Shown piece by piece: positions 19,504 through 28,586 of a DNA stretch of 64,000 nucleotides. The translations under genes were made by a program, and so were the position numbers. Under the pieces are notes generated by a model. It ran no database searches. It was given only the letters and a program-made list of their open reading frames with translations, and was not told where the DNA came from. Positions within the stretch are counted from its first letter, which is position 1; each line of letters begins with the position of its first letter. The DNA comes from Lachnospiraceae bacterium (GTDB lineage Bacteria; Bacillota; Clostridia; Lachnospirales; Lachnospiraceae): contig JAFSIQ010000037.1 in assembly GCA_017439675.1 (NCBI GenBank), positions 82,875 to 146,874 on the forward strand, in the 5' to 3' direction.

Positions 19504-21345
19504 TTATCTTAATTTGAAAACAAACTCCTCATCACCTAATACAATCTTACAATCATGTGTAAGCAATTCGTTATCCCCTTCATCTAATATCTTACCATTA
19601 ACAAATGTATGATTTGTAGACTTATTATCCTTCACATAATATACATCATCCTTACTGGTAATAATGGCATGCACTCGGCTAACTGCACTGTTTCCCTTAA
19701 CAGTATAGTCCACTCCCATACTTGCTTTACCAATTTTGAAGGTTTGCTTTGTAATCATCACTCGCTCTTCTGTATTCACACGCACCAAGTAAGGCATTGC
19801 CTTTGGAATATCTGCACCTTTCAAGATGCCGGTAGCACCAATCGTCTGACTCAAAATAGAGTTACTTACTACCTCTTCCTCTGCATCATCCTCATCCAAA
19901 ACAACTTCTTTCGTCATCTCAAGCTGTCTTGACTCCTCCTGCGTGTTCATCATAACGCTAGCACGATTCACCTTAATATTTTTCTTTATCTTCAAGCCGG
20001 TTTCCTCGCGCTTTGCTCTTCTTTCTTCCAACTCTTGTTCTGCCAAAAATTCTTCAAAATCATCTTGAATCACACCAGAAGCTGATGTGGTTCTTGTCTT
20101 AAAGGTTGGCTTCTTAGGCGAAACCTTCTCTTCTGTTTTAACAGATGTTGCTTTCGCCTCCTGCACCTGTTTCTTCAAGCTCTCAATTATGCTTTCTGCT
20201 TCTTCGTCAGTTGTCATGGTTTCCGTCTCTGGTGCAAAGATGGCACCTGTCTGCGCTTGAGTCGTATCTTCTATCTCCTCCGCTTCCGACTGAACCACTT
20301 CCTCAATTTCTTCTGCCTCTGCCTGAGGCACCTCCTCAATTTCTTCTGCCTCTGCCTGAGGTACCTCCTCAATTTCTTCTGCCTCTGCCTGAGGTACTTC
20401 CTCAGCTTCTTCTACCTCTGCCTGAGGTACCTCCTCAATTTCTTCTGCCTCTGCCTGAGGTACTTCCTCAGCTTCTTCTACCTCTGCCTGAGGTACTTCC
20501 TCAAGTTCTTCTGCCTCTGCCTGAGGTACTTCCTCAGCTTCTTCTACCTCTGCCTGAGGTACTTCCTCAAGTTCTTCTACCTCTGCCTGAGGTACTTCCT
20601 CAAGTTCTTCTGCCTCTGCCTGAGGTACTTCCTCAGCTTCTTCTACCTCTGCCCGAGGTACTTCCTCAGCTTCTTTTTCCTCTGCCTGAGACACTTCCTC
20701 AGTTTCTTCCGCTTCTTCAGCAACCTCTAACACTTCCTCATAATCTACATATATATCCGCAGAGGAATCTTCCGGAATAGCAATTCCCATGGTATCCATC
20801 AATTCTTCAATCAATGTAACCAAATTACGCATATTAAAAAGCCCTGGCGTATTGATATAAGTCAAAAGCCTTGCCACATAATCTCCACTTTCACAGGCAT
20901 CAAAACGCAAACTAGCAATAAAATTTCTAAGGAAGACATTCAAATCTGTCTCTTCCTTCATCTCCTCTAACGGAATACAAATAAATTCCACCTCATACTC
21001 AGAATTAATATAAATATAGTTACGATGAAGCACTAAATAGGACAATGGAATACGGTACTCTGCCATATCAATCAACGCCAACACAAGTCCACGCATAACC
21101 ATCAGAACCATCTCTGCATTAATTTCCTGATTGGACAACTCACACAATCGAATCTTATCAGTCACGTTATAAGAAAAGGTATCTTCTTCTTCTCCCTCTT
21201 CAAAAATAATAGGAACAAGTCCTTTCGGTTCCTCATCCTCTAAGAAATCTAATACCTCCTCATCCAAAACTGCATCATTCTCAATGTTGTAAGTTAAAAA
21301 TTGTTCTTTATCAAAATTTCTGACTCTAAAACTTACCTTTTTCAT
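19504..21345 (-). CDS. FHA-domain protein with DUF6382-like N-terminus and 11-residue repeats
   Basis: The 613-residue cytoplasmic protein has three parts. Residues 1-200 resemble the DUF6382 family that often precedes FHA domains in Firmicutes. Next comes an acidic, proline-containing tandem repeat of 14 units of 11 residues, consensus EEVPQAE[AV]EE[ALI]. The C-terminal 100 residues form an FHA domain with the pThr-binding features GKASMGVDYTV, SRVHAIIT and STNHTFVNG. FHA domains bind phospho-threonine peptides, so it is the expected reader of the kinase encoded downstream. Translation should start at ATG 21345, with GGAAGGGG upstream; a TTG six codons earlier overlaps that ribosome site. 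It is the first gene of the operon. Confidence 0.88.
   Translation of the reverse strand: MKKVSFRVRNFDKEQFLTYNIENDAVLDEEVLDFLEDEEPKGLVPIIFEEGEEEDTFSYNVTDKIRLCELSNQEINAEMVLMVMRGLVLALIDMAEYRIPLSYLVLHRNYIYINSEYEVEFICIPLEEMKEETDLNVFLRNFIASLRFDACESGDYVARLLTYINTPGLFNMRNLVTLIEELMDTMGIAIPEDSSADIYVDYEEVLEVAEEAEETEEVSQAEEKEAEEVPRAEVEEAEEVPQAEAEELEEVPQAEVEELEEVPQAEVEEAEEVPQAEAEELEEVPQAEVEEAEEVPQAEAEEIEEVPQAEVEEAEEVPQAEAEEIEEVPQAEAEEIEEVPQAEAEEIEEVVQSEAEEIEDTTQAQTGAIFAPETETMTTDEEAESIIESLKKQVQEAKATSVKTEEKVSPKKPTFKTRTTSASGVIQDDFEEFLAEQELEERRAKREETGLKIKKNIKVNRASVMMNTQEESRQLEMTKEVVLDEDDAEEEVVSNSILSQTIGATGILKGADIPKAMPYLVRVNTEERVMITKQTFKIGKASMGVDYTVKGNSAVSRVHAIITSKDDVYYVKDNKSTNHTFVNGKILDEGDNELLTHDCKIVLGDEEFVFKLR
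20239..20700 (-). repeat. 33-bp tandem repeat in the FHA gene
   Basis: Fourteen units of 33 bp code the 11-residue acidic repeat; central units are nearly identical and the end units (EEVSQAEEKEA, EDTTQAQTGAI) have drifted. The proline in each unit argues against a continuous helix and for an extended spacer. Confidence 0.88.
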
Positions 21346-21477
21346 ACTAATATCCCCTTCCAATATCAGAATTGTATTCTAAAATATCTCTTCTCAATAA
21401 CTTTCGTTCTTATTGTGAAACCCTTTTCAATCACATAGGAAAATCAGACTATCCCACAATACTCATAGTTATTTTAT

Positions 21478-21506
21478 ATTATAGTTGATTCCGACTTGTT
21501 ACGCAA
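21478..21506 (-). promoter_or_regulatory. Sigma-A promoter of the FHA-PP2C-kinase operon
   Basis: Minus strand TTGCGT (21506-21501), 17 bp, then consensus TATAAT (21483-21478). Predicted leader to the FHA start is about 125 nt. Confidence 0.65.
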
Positions 21507-21837
21507 GTATATTATTCCATGAAAACCATTATACAACCATTGATTTTGATAGATTTATCATAACCCCAAAAAACAAAAAAGCAATTCTTTTTCTATACTT
21601 TATTCTTCTTTTTTTGTGATGATTTTGAAAAATGTTTGATTCTCATAAATAATTTGTGAAAGCTCATATCTCTACATTCAAACTTTGGATGTTTTCCCTT
21701 CAAACTTTTTCACAATTACACTTTTCAAGATTTCCAATTGTCAACAATAACTAGAAGTGTTAAAATGACAACATCATTTTGTGGTACAATCACAATGAAT
21801 TACCGCAATATTTTATCAAAGAAAGGAACGAACAATT
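21507..21837. other. AT-rich divergent intergenic region
   Basis: Between the FHA promoter and the cyclophilin start. Very AT-rich; I see no gene or strong structure. A TACAAT near 21786 could be the -10 of the cyclophilin promoter, but no convincing -35 is placed before it. AAAGGAACGAACAATT before 21838 supplies the ribosome site. Confidence 0.4.
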
Positions 21838-22356
21838 ATGGCAAATCCAATTGTTACAATCACAATGGAAAATGGCGACATAATGAAGGCAGAGCTTTAT
21901 CCTGACATTGCGCCTAACACAGTAAACAACTTTATTTCATTAGTTAAGAAGGGCTATTACGATGGGCTAATTTTCCATCGCGTCATCAAAGGTTTTATGA
22001 TCCAAGGCGGGTGTCCAGATGGTATCGGAACCGGTGGTCCTGGCTATAGCATTAAAGGCGAATTTAATATGAATGGTTTTGAGAACAACCTAAAGCACAC
22101 CCCTGGTGTACTTTCCATGGCACGTTCCATGATGCCAGATTCTGCAGGCTCACAGATTTTCATTATGCACAAGACATCTCCACATTTAGATGGACAATAT
22201 GCTGCATTCGGAAAGGTAACCGAAGGATTAGATATTGTAGATAAGATTGCGTGCGTAGAAACCAATTATAACGACAAGCCATTGGTGGAGCAAAAGATTC
22301 AATCTATGACAGTAGATACTTTCGGAGTAGAGTACCCAGAACCGGAGAAATGCTAG
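21838..22356 (+). CDS. Peptidylprolyl cis-trans isomerase, cyclophilin type
   Basis: The 172-residue single-domain cyclophilin catalyses proline peptide-bond isomerisation during folding. Signature segments are NTVNNFISLVKKGYYDGLIF, HRVIKGFMIQGGCP (active-site arginine and FMIQGG), SMARSMMPDSAGSQIFI and the end AAFGKVTEGLDIVDKI. There is no signal peptide, so it is cytoplasmic. It is a single gene: a strong hairpin follows its stop and the neighbour is convergent. Confidence 0.95.
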   Translation: MANPIVTITMENGDIMKAELYPDIAPNTVNNFISLVKKGYYDGLIFHRVIKGFMIQGGCPDGIGTGGPGYSIKGEFNMNGFENNLKHTPGVLSMARSMMPDSAGSQIFIMHKTSPHLDGQYAAFGKVTEGLDIVDKIACVETNYNDKPLVEQKIQSMTVDTFGVEYPEPEKC

Positions 22357-22394
22357 AATTCCTTCTCTGGATTTCAAACAATAATAAAACAAAA

Positions 22395-22426
22395 GGGATA
22401 ACCATTTCTAAAGAAATCGTTATCCC
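22395..22426. terminator. Bidirectional terminator between cyclophilin and corA
   Basis: GGGATAAC/GTTATCCC arms extended through ATTTCT/AGAAAT with one mismatch and a short loop. On the minus strand CCCTTTTGTTTTATT follows, a good T tract for the corA transcript; on the plus strand the tract is weaker. Confidence 0.75.
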
Positions 22427-22481
22427 TAAGCTTCTACTCTTTTAACACGTTGTGTACAAAACACACAATTATTCATTCTAT

Positions 22482-23423
22482 CTATAACATCTTCTTTTTC
22501 TTCAACACCTTCAATACAACCATACATATCAGTATAGTGCTCACACAAATAATTGCAAAGCCATATGGAACACTTTGCAATGGTACCCATTCCGCTGCCA
22601 CATTCATTCCGTAAAAACCGGATATAATATTAGGAATTGCCATAACAATTGTAATTGCTGCAAGATACTTCATCACATTATTCAATCGGATGTCAATAAT
22701 GTTGGAAAGCAGTTCTCTAGTACCATGGATAATATCGCGGTAGATAATGGTCATCTCAATCGCCTGTCCATTTTCCACCTTCACATCATCTAACAAATCC
22801 TTATCTTCCGGAAATTGTCTCACTCTACTGTATCGGGAAAGACGGTCAATCACTGCTCCATTTGCACGCAAGGATGTGGCAAAGTAAACCAAGTTGGACT
22901 CTAACTCGTGTAAAGTTACCAAATCCGCTTCCTTCATGTCATCCTGTGCACGCTCCTCTATCTCAGTTCGCTTATTGTCAATGGTTCGTAGGTACAACTG
23001 GTATCCCATACAAGTACGATACAGAATCTGGTATACAAAACGCATCTGCTTTTTTGTGCTAAAATCTCTCACAGTAGAATTCACAAAATACTGTAGCACT
23101 GGTGTCTCCTCCGCACAAATAGTGATGATATAGTCATCCAACAATAAAATACCAAGCGGAATTGCAGTATACGCTTTCTGGTCATTACGAATTTCAATAA
23201 TCGGAATATCCACAAGAATAAGAGTGTAATCATCCTCAATATCCACACGGGAACTCTCATCCGCATCCATCGCTGCACGCACATCGGCGATATCAATATC
23301 GAATCGATTGGAAATCAATTCCATCTCGTCCAAACTCGGGTCGGTAAGCTGAATCCAGGAACCGGGTTCGAATGCATGCTCTTCTCCAATTTTGCTATTT
23401 TCTGTTCGATAAATTTTAATCAT
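22482..23423 (-). CDS. corA: CorA-family divalent cation transporter
   Basis: The 313-residue protein has the CorA layout: a large cytoplasmic N-terminal funnel domain, a long stalk helix and two C-terminal membrane helices. The selectivity motif GMN is present in GFYGMNVAAEWVP, between helices VMKYLAAITIVMAIPNIISG and GFAIICVSTILICMVVLKVL, followed by a lysine tail. CorA proteins form pentamers importing Mg2+ (some carry Co2+, Ni2+ or Zn2+). The extracellular loop here is AAEWVP rather than the MPEL of classical CorA, as in many Firmicute homologues. GGAGGTATGCAAT precedes the ATG. Confidence 0.9.
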   Translation of the reverse strand: MIKIYRTENSKIGEEHAFEPGSWIQLTDPSLDEMELISNRFDIDIADVRAAMDADESSRVDIEDDYTLILVDIPIIEIRNDQKAYTAIPLGILLLDDYIITICAEETPVLQYFVNSTVRDFSTKKQMRFVYQILYRTCMGYQLYLRTIDNKRTEIEERAQDDMKEADLVTLHELESNLVYFATSLRANGAVIDRLSRYSRVRQFPEDKDLLDDVKVENGQAIEMTIIYRDIIHGTRELLSNIIDIRLNNVMKYLAAITIVMAIPNIISGFYGMNVAAEWVPLQSVPYGFAIICVSTILICMVVLKVLKKKKML

Positions 23424-23545
23424 ATTGCATACCTCCGTTTCCTCTTATTCCGTGTATTCACCACACTAATCTAGTCTAATCGATTTACATAACATTGTCA
23501 CAACTCTCCAAAATGAACGATCACTCTGTCTTGTAATACATTACC

Positions 23546-24025
23546 TTAACCGAATAGCATTCCTAAGCCGCCTAGCAAACCTGCACTGGCCAAACCCATA
23601 ATAATACCTGCAAGCACAACACCTAATAGCACTGCTAAAACACTAGACTTAAAATCCATATCTAAGATGCTGGCAGCCAAGGTTCCAGTCCATGCACCCG
23701 TTCCAGGCAGTGGAATTCCTACAAAAATAAGTAATGCCCAGAACAATCCTTTTCCAGCTTTTTCCTGTAGCTTTTCTCCACCTTTATGACCTTTTTCTAA
23801 ACAAAATGTAAAAAACTTGCCAATAAACTTCTTATCCTTACCCCACTCTAATACTTTTCTGGCAAACAAAAAGATAATTGGAACGGGAATCATATTGCCT
23901 AAAATACAAACAATATATGCCGGAAGCACGGGAAGACCCATTGCTATGGAATATGGCACCGCGGCTCTCAACTCAATCAATGGGACCATAGAAATAAAAA
24001 ATGCAATCAAATATTCCTTTATCAT
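23546..24025 (-). CDS. Small multi-drug export family membrane protein (COG2426-like)
   Basis: The 159-residue hydrophobic protein matches the small multidrug export family (PF06695) in size and motifs: FFISMVPLIELRAAVPYSIA at the N-terminus and FVGIPLPGTGAWTGTLAA near residue 100, where the charged/proline pattern PLPGTGAW is diagnostic. Four membrane helices are likely. Despite the family name, transport of drugs has not been generally shown, so the substrate is unknown. It is 122 bp upstream of corA and may be cotranscribed with it. Confidence 0.8.
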   Translation of the reverse strand: MIKEYLIAFFISMVPLIELRAAVPYSIAMGLPVLPAYIVCILGNMIPVPIIFLFARKVLEWGKDKKFIGKFFTFCLEKGHKGGEKLQEKAGKGLFWALLIFVGIPLPGTGAWTGTLAASILDMDFKSSVLAVLLGVVLAGIIMGLASAGLLGGLGMLFG

Positions 24026-24213
24026 ATTTATCTCCTCTTTTGCTATATCTTACTCTTAAACCATTGCCAAACTGTAATTCACACTATAAAAATTGTACAC
24101 GTCAAACAGACACACTATTCGTTCGATTCGCATGCCTTTAATATTCTACCTTTAATTGATGGAAACTGTCAACTATTTTAAAGAGAAGAATATACATACG
24201 ATTTTATAATCGA

Positions 24214-24266
24214 AAAAGCCCGATTCTCCATGCAGTGATTACTCTGCATCGAAAACCGGACTTTTC
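24214..24266. terminator. Terminator after the 678-aa LRR protein gene
   Basis: Two-part hairpin: inner ATGCAG/CTGCAT and outer AAAAGCCCG/CGGACTTTT with a mismatch. On the minus strand it ends GGGCTTTTT, and on the plus strand GGACTTTT, so it can work both ways. Confidence 0.6.
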
Positions 24267-24283
24267 CACTTTCGTCATGTCAT

Positions 24284-26320
24284 TTATTTTGTCTTAACCT
24301 TTACTATCTTACTATAAGTACCATATACTTTCTTTCCTGCTGAATCTACTTTGTATGCACGCACCTTCACGTAATACGTCTTCTTCTTGCTCAGCTTCGT
24401 AATCGTTGTATTGGTCTTGGTTGCTGTAATTTTCTTAACCTTTTTAAACTTCTTGCTGGTCGAATATGTAATCTCATATCCTTCAGCACCACTTACCTTT
24501 TTGTATTTCACAGTCATCTGCTTTGTCTTCTTGCTCTTCACAGATAATCCGGATACTTTCTTTGGCTTAGATACCTTCTCCCACTGTGCATATAAAGTCT
24601 GATTCTGTGTGACTTTTGTAGAAGCAGTTACCTTCGTACCACCACTTTTCTTTGTATACCATCCCTTAAATGTGTAACCCTTTTTCTGAACAGTTGGCAA
24701 TGCTCCGATTTCCGCATTGGCATCTACCACCATGCTGGACATGCTTAATTTGCTACCACCATTCTCATCGAACGTAACCGTGTATTTTACCACAGGTGCC
24801 GGTTGTGGTGTTTCTTCTGTTCCTTCGGAGTTCGACTGCCAATGTGCGTATAATGTCATATCCGCTGTAATGACCGTCTCTTCTGTTACCTCTAATCCGC
24901 CTGTCGGATGTGTAAACCATCCCAAAAATGTGTATCCATCTCTCTCTACAGTCGGCAATTCACCGATTTCAAAATTCTTTACGATTTGACGACTTGGTTC
25001 ACTCAGTTTTGTTCCACCATTTGCATCAAAGGTTACCGTACAACGTGGCAACGGCGTATATCGACAATTAATCTCCTTGTCCTCAGCATAATAATATGCT
25101 GCAGAAAATTCTTCACATACAAAGGTAATATTTTCTTTGTCACAATCATCAAATGCCCAAAAATCTATCTCTGTCACAGATGCCGGAATCTCGATATCCC
25201 CTGTCTTTGCAGCTAGACAATAGATTAATCTGCTCATATCCTTTGTGTATAAGATATCATCCACCACTACAAAGCTATCACTATCTTCGGATACATTGAT
25301 ATTTCCCAATTTCAAAGACCTATTAAACACCATTGTACCTATAGAAGTAACACTTGCCGGAATGGTAATAGATTCCAACTTCGAGCAAAAATAGAAAGCC
25401 ACATTGCCTATGGAAGTAACACCTTCCGGAATGGTAATAGTGGTTAATTCAGTGCACGCAGAAAAAGCGTCTTCGGCAATCGTAGTAATTCCTTCTTCTA
25501 ATGTAATGCTCTCCAAATTGTGACACTCACTAAATGCACTCTCACCGATAGTCTTTACATTCTCCGGAATCGTAATACTTGTTAATCCAGTGGCGTAAAA
25601 CGCATTCCGCTTTATCTCTACCACAGTGTCCGGAATCGTAACAGATTTCAGTTCATCTCTGCAACCATAAAAGGCAGACTCGCCAATAAATGTAACACTA
25701 TTCGGGATTGCAAAGGATGATTCTGTCTTACCGGGTGCATATGTAACCAATTCACTTTTCGTCTTATTGTATAAGTTCCCATCGTCAGATGAGTAGTTCG
25801 CATTATTGGCATCCACCGTTATGTTCGTCAATACTGAACAGTGCAAAAAGGCACTTTCTCCAATGCTTGTCACACTGCTTGGAATCGTAATCGATGGTAA
25901 TGCCTCACATCCATCAAAAGCCTGACTTTCTATCGTCGTAACACTATCCGGAATGGTGATACTCGTAAGAGCGCCACAATCTCGGAATGCATAATGTCCG
26001 ATACTGATTACCGTATTCGGAATTGTAATAGATGTCACATCTCTCGTGTCGTTATGATAACTGTAAAACGCATTGTCGTCTATTCGTATAACAGTCTTAC
26101 TGTCTATTGTACTAGGGATATCAATTTCCGTATCATCACCAGTATATCCTGTAATCTCTATTTTCCCGCTCTCAACCTCTCGATACCAGTAGGTCTCTGT
26201 GGAATCCCATGTGTCACCTTCGTTTTCTGCCTGTACCTGCATCTGCGTATTCGGACATATCATAATTCCCGATACTACCAAACAGAATGACAGAAACAGT
26301 GCTAAAATTCTTTTCTTCAT
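24284..26320 (-). CDS. Secreted BspA-type LRR protein with InlB-like repeats and Fn3 domain
   Basis: The 678-residue protein has a signal peptide (ILALFLSFCLVVSGIMICP). About eleven leucine-rich repeats of the BspA/LRR_5 type follow (for example AFRDCGALTSITIPDSVTTI) over residues 55-400. Then come two Listeria-Bacteroides (Flg_new/InlB B-type) repeats, with VTFDANGGTKL and GYTFLGWF then VTFDENGGSKL and GYTFKGWY, and a C-terminal fibronectin III-like domain rich in lysine (KKTYYVKVRAYK). No LPXTG, SLH or membrane anchor is seen. Such proteins are exported and bind host or bacterial surfaces. GGAGAAGGAGAAAC precedes the ATG; it stands alone with its own terminator. Confidence 0.88.
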   Translation of the reverse strand: MKKRILALFLSFCLVVSGIMICPNTQMQVQAENEGDTWDSTETYWYREVESGKIEITGYTGDDTEIDIPSTIDSKTVIRIDDNAFYSYHNDTRDVTSITIPNTVISIGHYAFRDCGALTSITIPDSVTTIESQAFDGCEALPSITIPSSVTSIGESAFLHCSVLTNITVDANNANYSSDDGNLYNKTKSELVTYAPGKTESSFAIPNSVTFIGESAFYGCRDELKSVTIPDTVVEIKRNAFYATGLTSITIPENVKTIGESAFSECHNLESITLEEGITTIAEDAFSACTELTTITIPEGVTSIGNVAFYFCSKLESITIPASVTSIGTMVFNRSLKLGNINVSEDSDSFVVVDDILYTKDMSRLIYCLAAKTGDIEIPASVTEIDFWAFDDCDKENITFVCEEFSAAYYYAEDKEINCRYTPLPRCTVTFDANGGTKLSEPSRQIVKNFEIGELPTVERDGYTFLGWFTHPTGGLEVTEETVITADMTLYAHWQSNSEGTEETPQPAPVVKYTVTFDENGGSKLSMSSMVVDANAEIGALPTVQKKGYTFKGWYTKKSGGTKVTASTKVTQNQTLYAQWEKVSKPKKVSGLSVKSKKTKQMTVKYKKVSGAEGYEITYSTSKKFKKVKKITATKTNTTITKLSKKKTYYVKVRAYKVDSAGKKVYGTYSKIVKVKTK

Positions 26321-26394
26321 GTTTCTCCTTCTCCCAAAATATCTCGTTCATAGTAACATCATTATTTTAACATACTCAACCTGTCTATACAAGT

Positions 26395-26514
26395 GTAGCA
26401 AAAGGGCACATCGCAAGCAAAGCTTGCAGCTGTGCATACCTTCAAACTAAGCTCACCCTGTTCGCTGAGGTTTCAGGCATCAATGATAAGCCGCCGCCAT
26501 ATGGCTCGTTGCCT
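26395..26514. repeat. Hairpin-rich intergenic segment, possible dispersed repeat copy
   Basis: Contains the perfect palindrome GCAAGCAAAGCTTGC and, read on the minus strand, CAGCGAACAGGGTGAGCTTA. The latter resembles TTAGCGAACGAAGTGAGTTTA in the valS leader. It lies directly after the XRE gene stop. Confidence 0.4.
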
Positions 26515-26922
26515 TCACAGGCTCATCTTTTGTTTAATCTCATTGATAATAACCGTAATCTCATCTAACGTATCCACAATCTCATCCATACGGCGTTTCT
26601 CTTGATCATCAATAGTTCCATCTTTCATGATATCCACTAATTCCTTAGATATCATATCCATATCCTGAGCAGAGCCCAAAAATTTCATTACGATTCTATC
26701 TAAACTCTCTCCCTTATTCGCCTTGAAATTATCTTTTAGCAGGTAATCGATAGACACATCAAAAAAGTCACTGATTACTACCATCTTGTCTGTTTCTGGC
26801 AGGGTAATACCTAATTCCCACTTTGATATGGCTTGTCGGCTCACCCCTAATTTCTCTGCTAATACCTCCTGCGAGTATCCACATTGTGTTCTTAAATCAT
26901 ATAACTTCTCTGAAAAAGTCAT
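26515..26922 (-). CDS. XRE-family helix-turn-helix transcriptional regulator
   Basis: The 135-residue protein has an N-terminal Cro/C1-type HTH (LYDLRTQCGYSQEVLAEKLG then VSRQAISKWELGITLPET) and the usual continuation ISDFFDVSIDYLL. The C-terminal 65 residues are charged and helical (GTIDDQEKRRMDEIVDTLDE), likely for dimerisation or signal input; no known sensor domain is evident. The start is ATG 26922 with GGAGGTAGAGAA upstream. The reading frame extends 51 codons further up but that part has no ribosome site and unlikely composition. The target is unknown; autoregulation through the palindrome at 27072 is a guess. Confidence 0.85.
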   Translation of the reverse strand: MTFSEKLYDLRTQCGYSQEVLAEKLGVSRQAISKWELGITLPETDKMVVISDFFDVSIDYLLKDNFKANKGESLDRIVMKFLGSAQDMDMISKELVDIMKDGTIDDQEKRRMDEIVDTLDEITVIINEIKQKMSL

Positions 26923-27273
26923 TTCTCTACCTCCGTATATCTGTAGCAAATGTTTCTTCCACAAAATCGTACAAAACATCATCTGCTTCGTTATTGTAAT
27001 CATCTTTTTTCGCCATTTTTCATTATATTTTAACCCAAACAGGAAATCAACCATTTCTAACAAGCAACTTAGCAACTTTAGGTTGCGAAAATGATGTTTT
27101 TCTTTTCTCCAAAAAAGGATTATGGTAAAATGTTACTATCTGCATGAGTGTAGCAATAATCACCAATATCACCAACACGAGATATCTCTGACAATTACAG
27201 TTAATCTCACCATAACAAAGTGACGTGATATCTAAATACACCGTGCCCTACAACTTTATAAAGGAGAAGGAAC
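26923..27273. other. Divergent intergenic region between XRE gene and paaK
   Basis: Holds the palindrome described at 27072 and the GGAGAAGGAAC ribosome site of paaK. No gene is supported, and no clear promoter could be placed for either side. Confidence 0.4.
27072..27086. repeat. Palindrome GCAACTTTAGGTTGC, copy 1
   Basis: Five-base inverted arms GCAAC/GTTGC around TTTAG, upstream of the XRE gene. The same 15 bases recur at 44720. A preceding half-site (GCAACTTA) lies at 27064. Confidence 0.4.
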
Positions 27274-28572
27274 ATGATTTGGAATGAAGCAAGAGAATGT
27301 ATGAGCAGAGACGAGATGACAAACTTACAGAGTTCTCGCCTGAAAAAAGTAGTAAACCGTGTATACCACAATGTTGAACCTTACCGCAAGAAAATGCAGG
27401 AGGCAGGATTAGAGTTGGCAGACATCAATAGTATTGAAGATATCACCAAGCTTCCATTTACTACAAAGGATGATTTACGCGATAATTATCCATTTGGATT
27501 GTTTGCTGTTCCTTTAAGTGAAATTGTGCGTGTTCACGCTTCCTCTGGAACAACCGGAAAAGCAACCGTAGTTGGTTATACCCGTAAAGATATCGATGTT
27601 TGGGCTGAATGTGTAGCTCGTTGCTGCGCCATGGCAGGACTCGGCAGGGATGATATTATTCAGGTTGCTTACGGCTATGGTTTATTCACCGGTGGGCTCG
27701 GCGGACATTACGGCGCAGAACATCTTGGTGCCACAGTTGTACCAATGTCTGTCGGCAACACTCAGAAATTAATTGACATGATGATTGACTTTGGCGCAAC
27801 TGGTCTTATGTGTACACCATCCTATCTGATGCATATCGCAGAAGTAATTGAAGAGATGGGTGTAAAAGACAAGATTAAGTTAAAAGCTACCTTGAACGGT
27901 GCAGAGCCTTGGACAGAAAATATGCGCACTCAGATTGAACAACGCCTTGGTATTAAGGCACACGACATATACGGTCTTTCTGAAATCATGGGACCTGGTG
28001 TTGCAAATGACTGTGAATACCACGAAGGACTCCATGTGTACGAAGATCACTTCTTTGCAGAGGTAATCGACCCTAATACATTGAAGCCTGTGGCAGATGG
28101 CGAAACTGGTGAGCTTGTTATCACCACTCTCACCAAGGAGGGTATTCCTCTCATTCGATATCGTACCAAGGATTTAACCAGTATCACCCATGAGAAGTGT
28201 AGATGCGGTCGTACCACAGCACGTATCAGTCGTTTCAAGGGACGTTCTGATGATATGCTTATTATCCGTGGTGTCAACGTATTCCCTAGCCAGGTGGAAG
28301 CAGCCCTTCTTACAGTCGATGGAATTACACCAAACTACCAGATTATTGTTGATCGTGTAAACCACCAGGATACATTGGCTATTTTAGTTGAAATAGAAGA
28401 GCGATTCTTCTCTGATGAAATCAAAGAACTTGAAAACCTTCAGAAGAAGATTGAACATGCTGTCCATCAGGGAATTGGTTTGAACGCTAAGATTAAGTTA
28501 GTAGAACCTAAGACCATTGAGAGAAGTATGGGTAAGGCAGTTCGTGTAATCGATAAGCGTAAGCTTGTATAG
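27274..28572 (+). CDS. paaK: Phenylacetate-CoA ligase (PaaK-type)
   Basis: The 432-residue adenylate-forming enzyme activates aryl-acetates or related aromatic acids to CoA thioesters with ATP. The P-loop-like motif [16 protein letters not shown], the aromatic-ligase motif [17 protein letters not shown] and the hinge/core motif [23 protein letters not shown] are all present, with the C-terminal lid ending in [10 protein letters not shown]. In anaerobes such proteins usually accompany aromatic amino acid fermentation with indolepyruvate oxidoreductase, which is not in this window. AAGGAGAAGGAAC precedes the ATG, and the ACT gene follows after 14 bp. Confidence 0.92.
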   Translation: MIWNEARECMSRDEMTNLQSSRLKKVVNRVYHNVEPYRKKMQEAGLELADINSIEDITKLPFTTKDDLRDNYPFGLFAVPLSEIVRVHASSGTTGKATVVGYTRKDIDVWAECVARCCAMAGLGRDDIIQVAYGYGLFTGGLGGHYGAEHLGATVVPMSVGNTQKLIDMMIDFGATGLMCTPSYLMHIAEVIEEMGVKDKIKLKATLNGAEPWTENMRTQIEQRLGIKAHDIYGLSEIMGPGVANDCEYHEGLHVYEDHFFAEVIDPNTLKPVADGETGELVITTLTKEGIPLIRYRTKDLTSITHEKCRCGRTTARISRFKGRSDDMLIIRGVNVFPSQVEAALLTVDGITPNYQIIVDRVNHQDTLAILVEIEERFFSDEIKELENLQKKIEHAVHQGIGLNAKIKLVEPKTIERSMGKAVRVIDKRKLV

Positions 28573-28586
28573 AAGGAGGGGTATAT

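Noticed and set aside
20145-20780. Plus-strand frames with LLPLPEVLPQ or FFCLCLRY repeats
   Set aside because: Antisense shadows of the 33-bp repeat in the FHA gene.
26923-27075. Extended N-terminus of the XRE regulator
   Set aside because: The HTH begins right after ATG 26922, which has GGAGGTAG; the extension is of unlikely composition.
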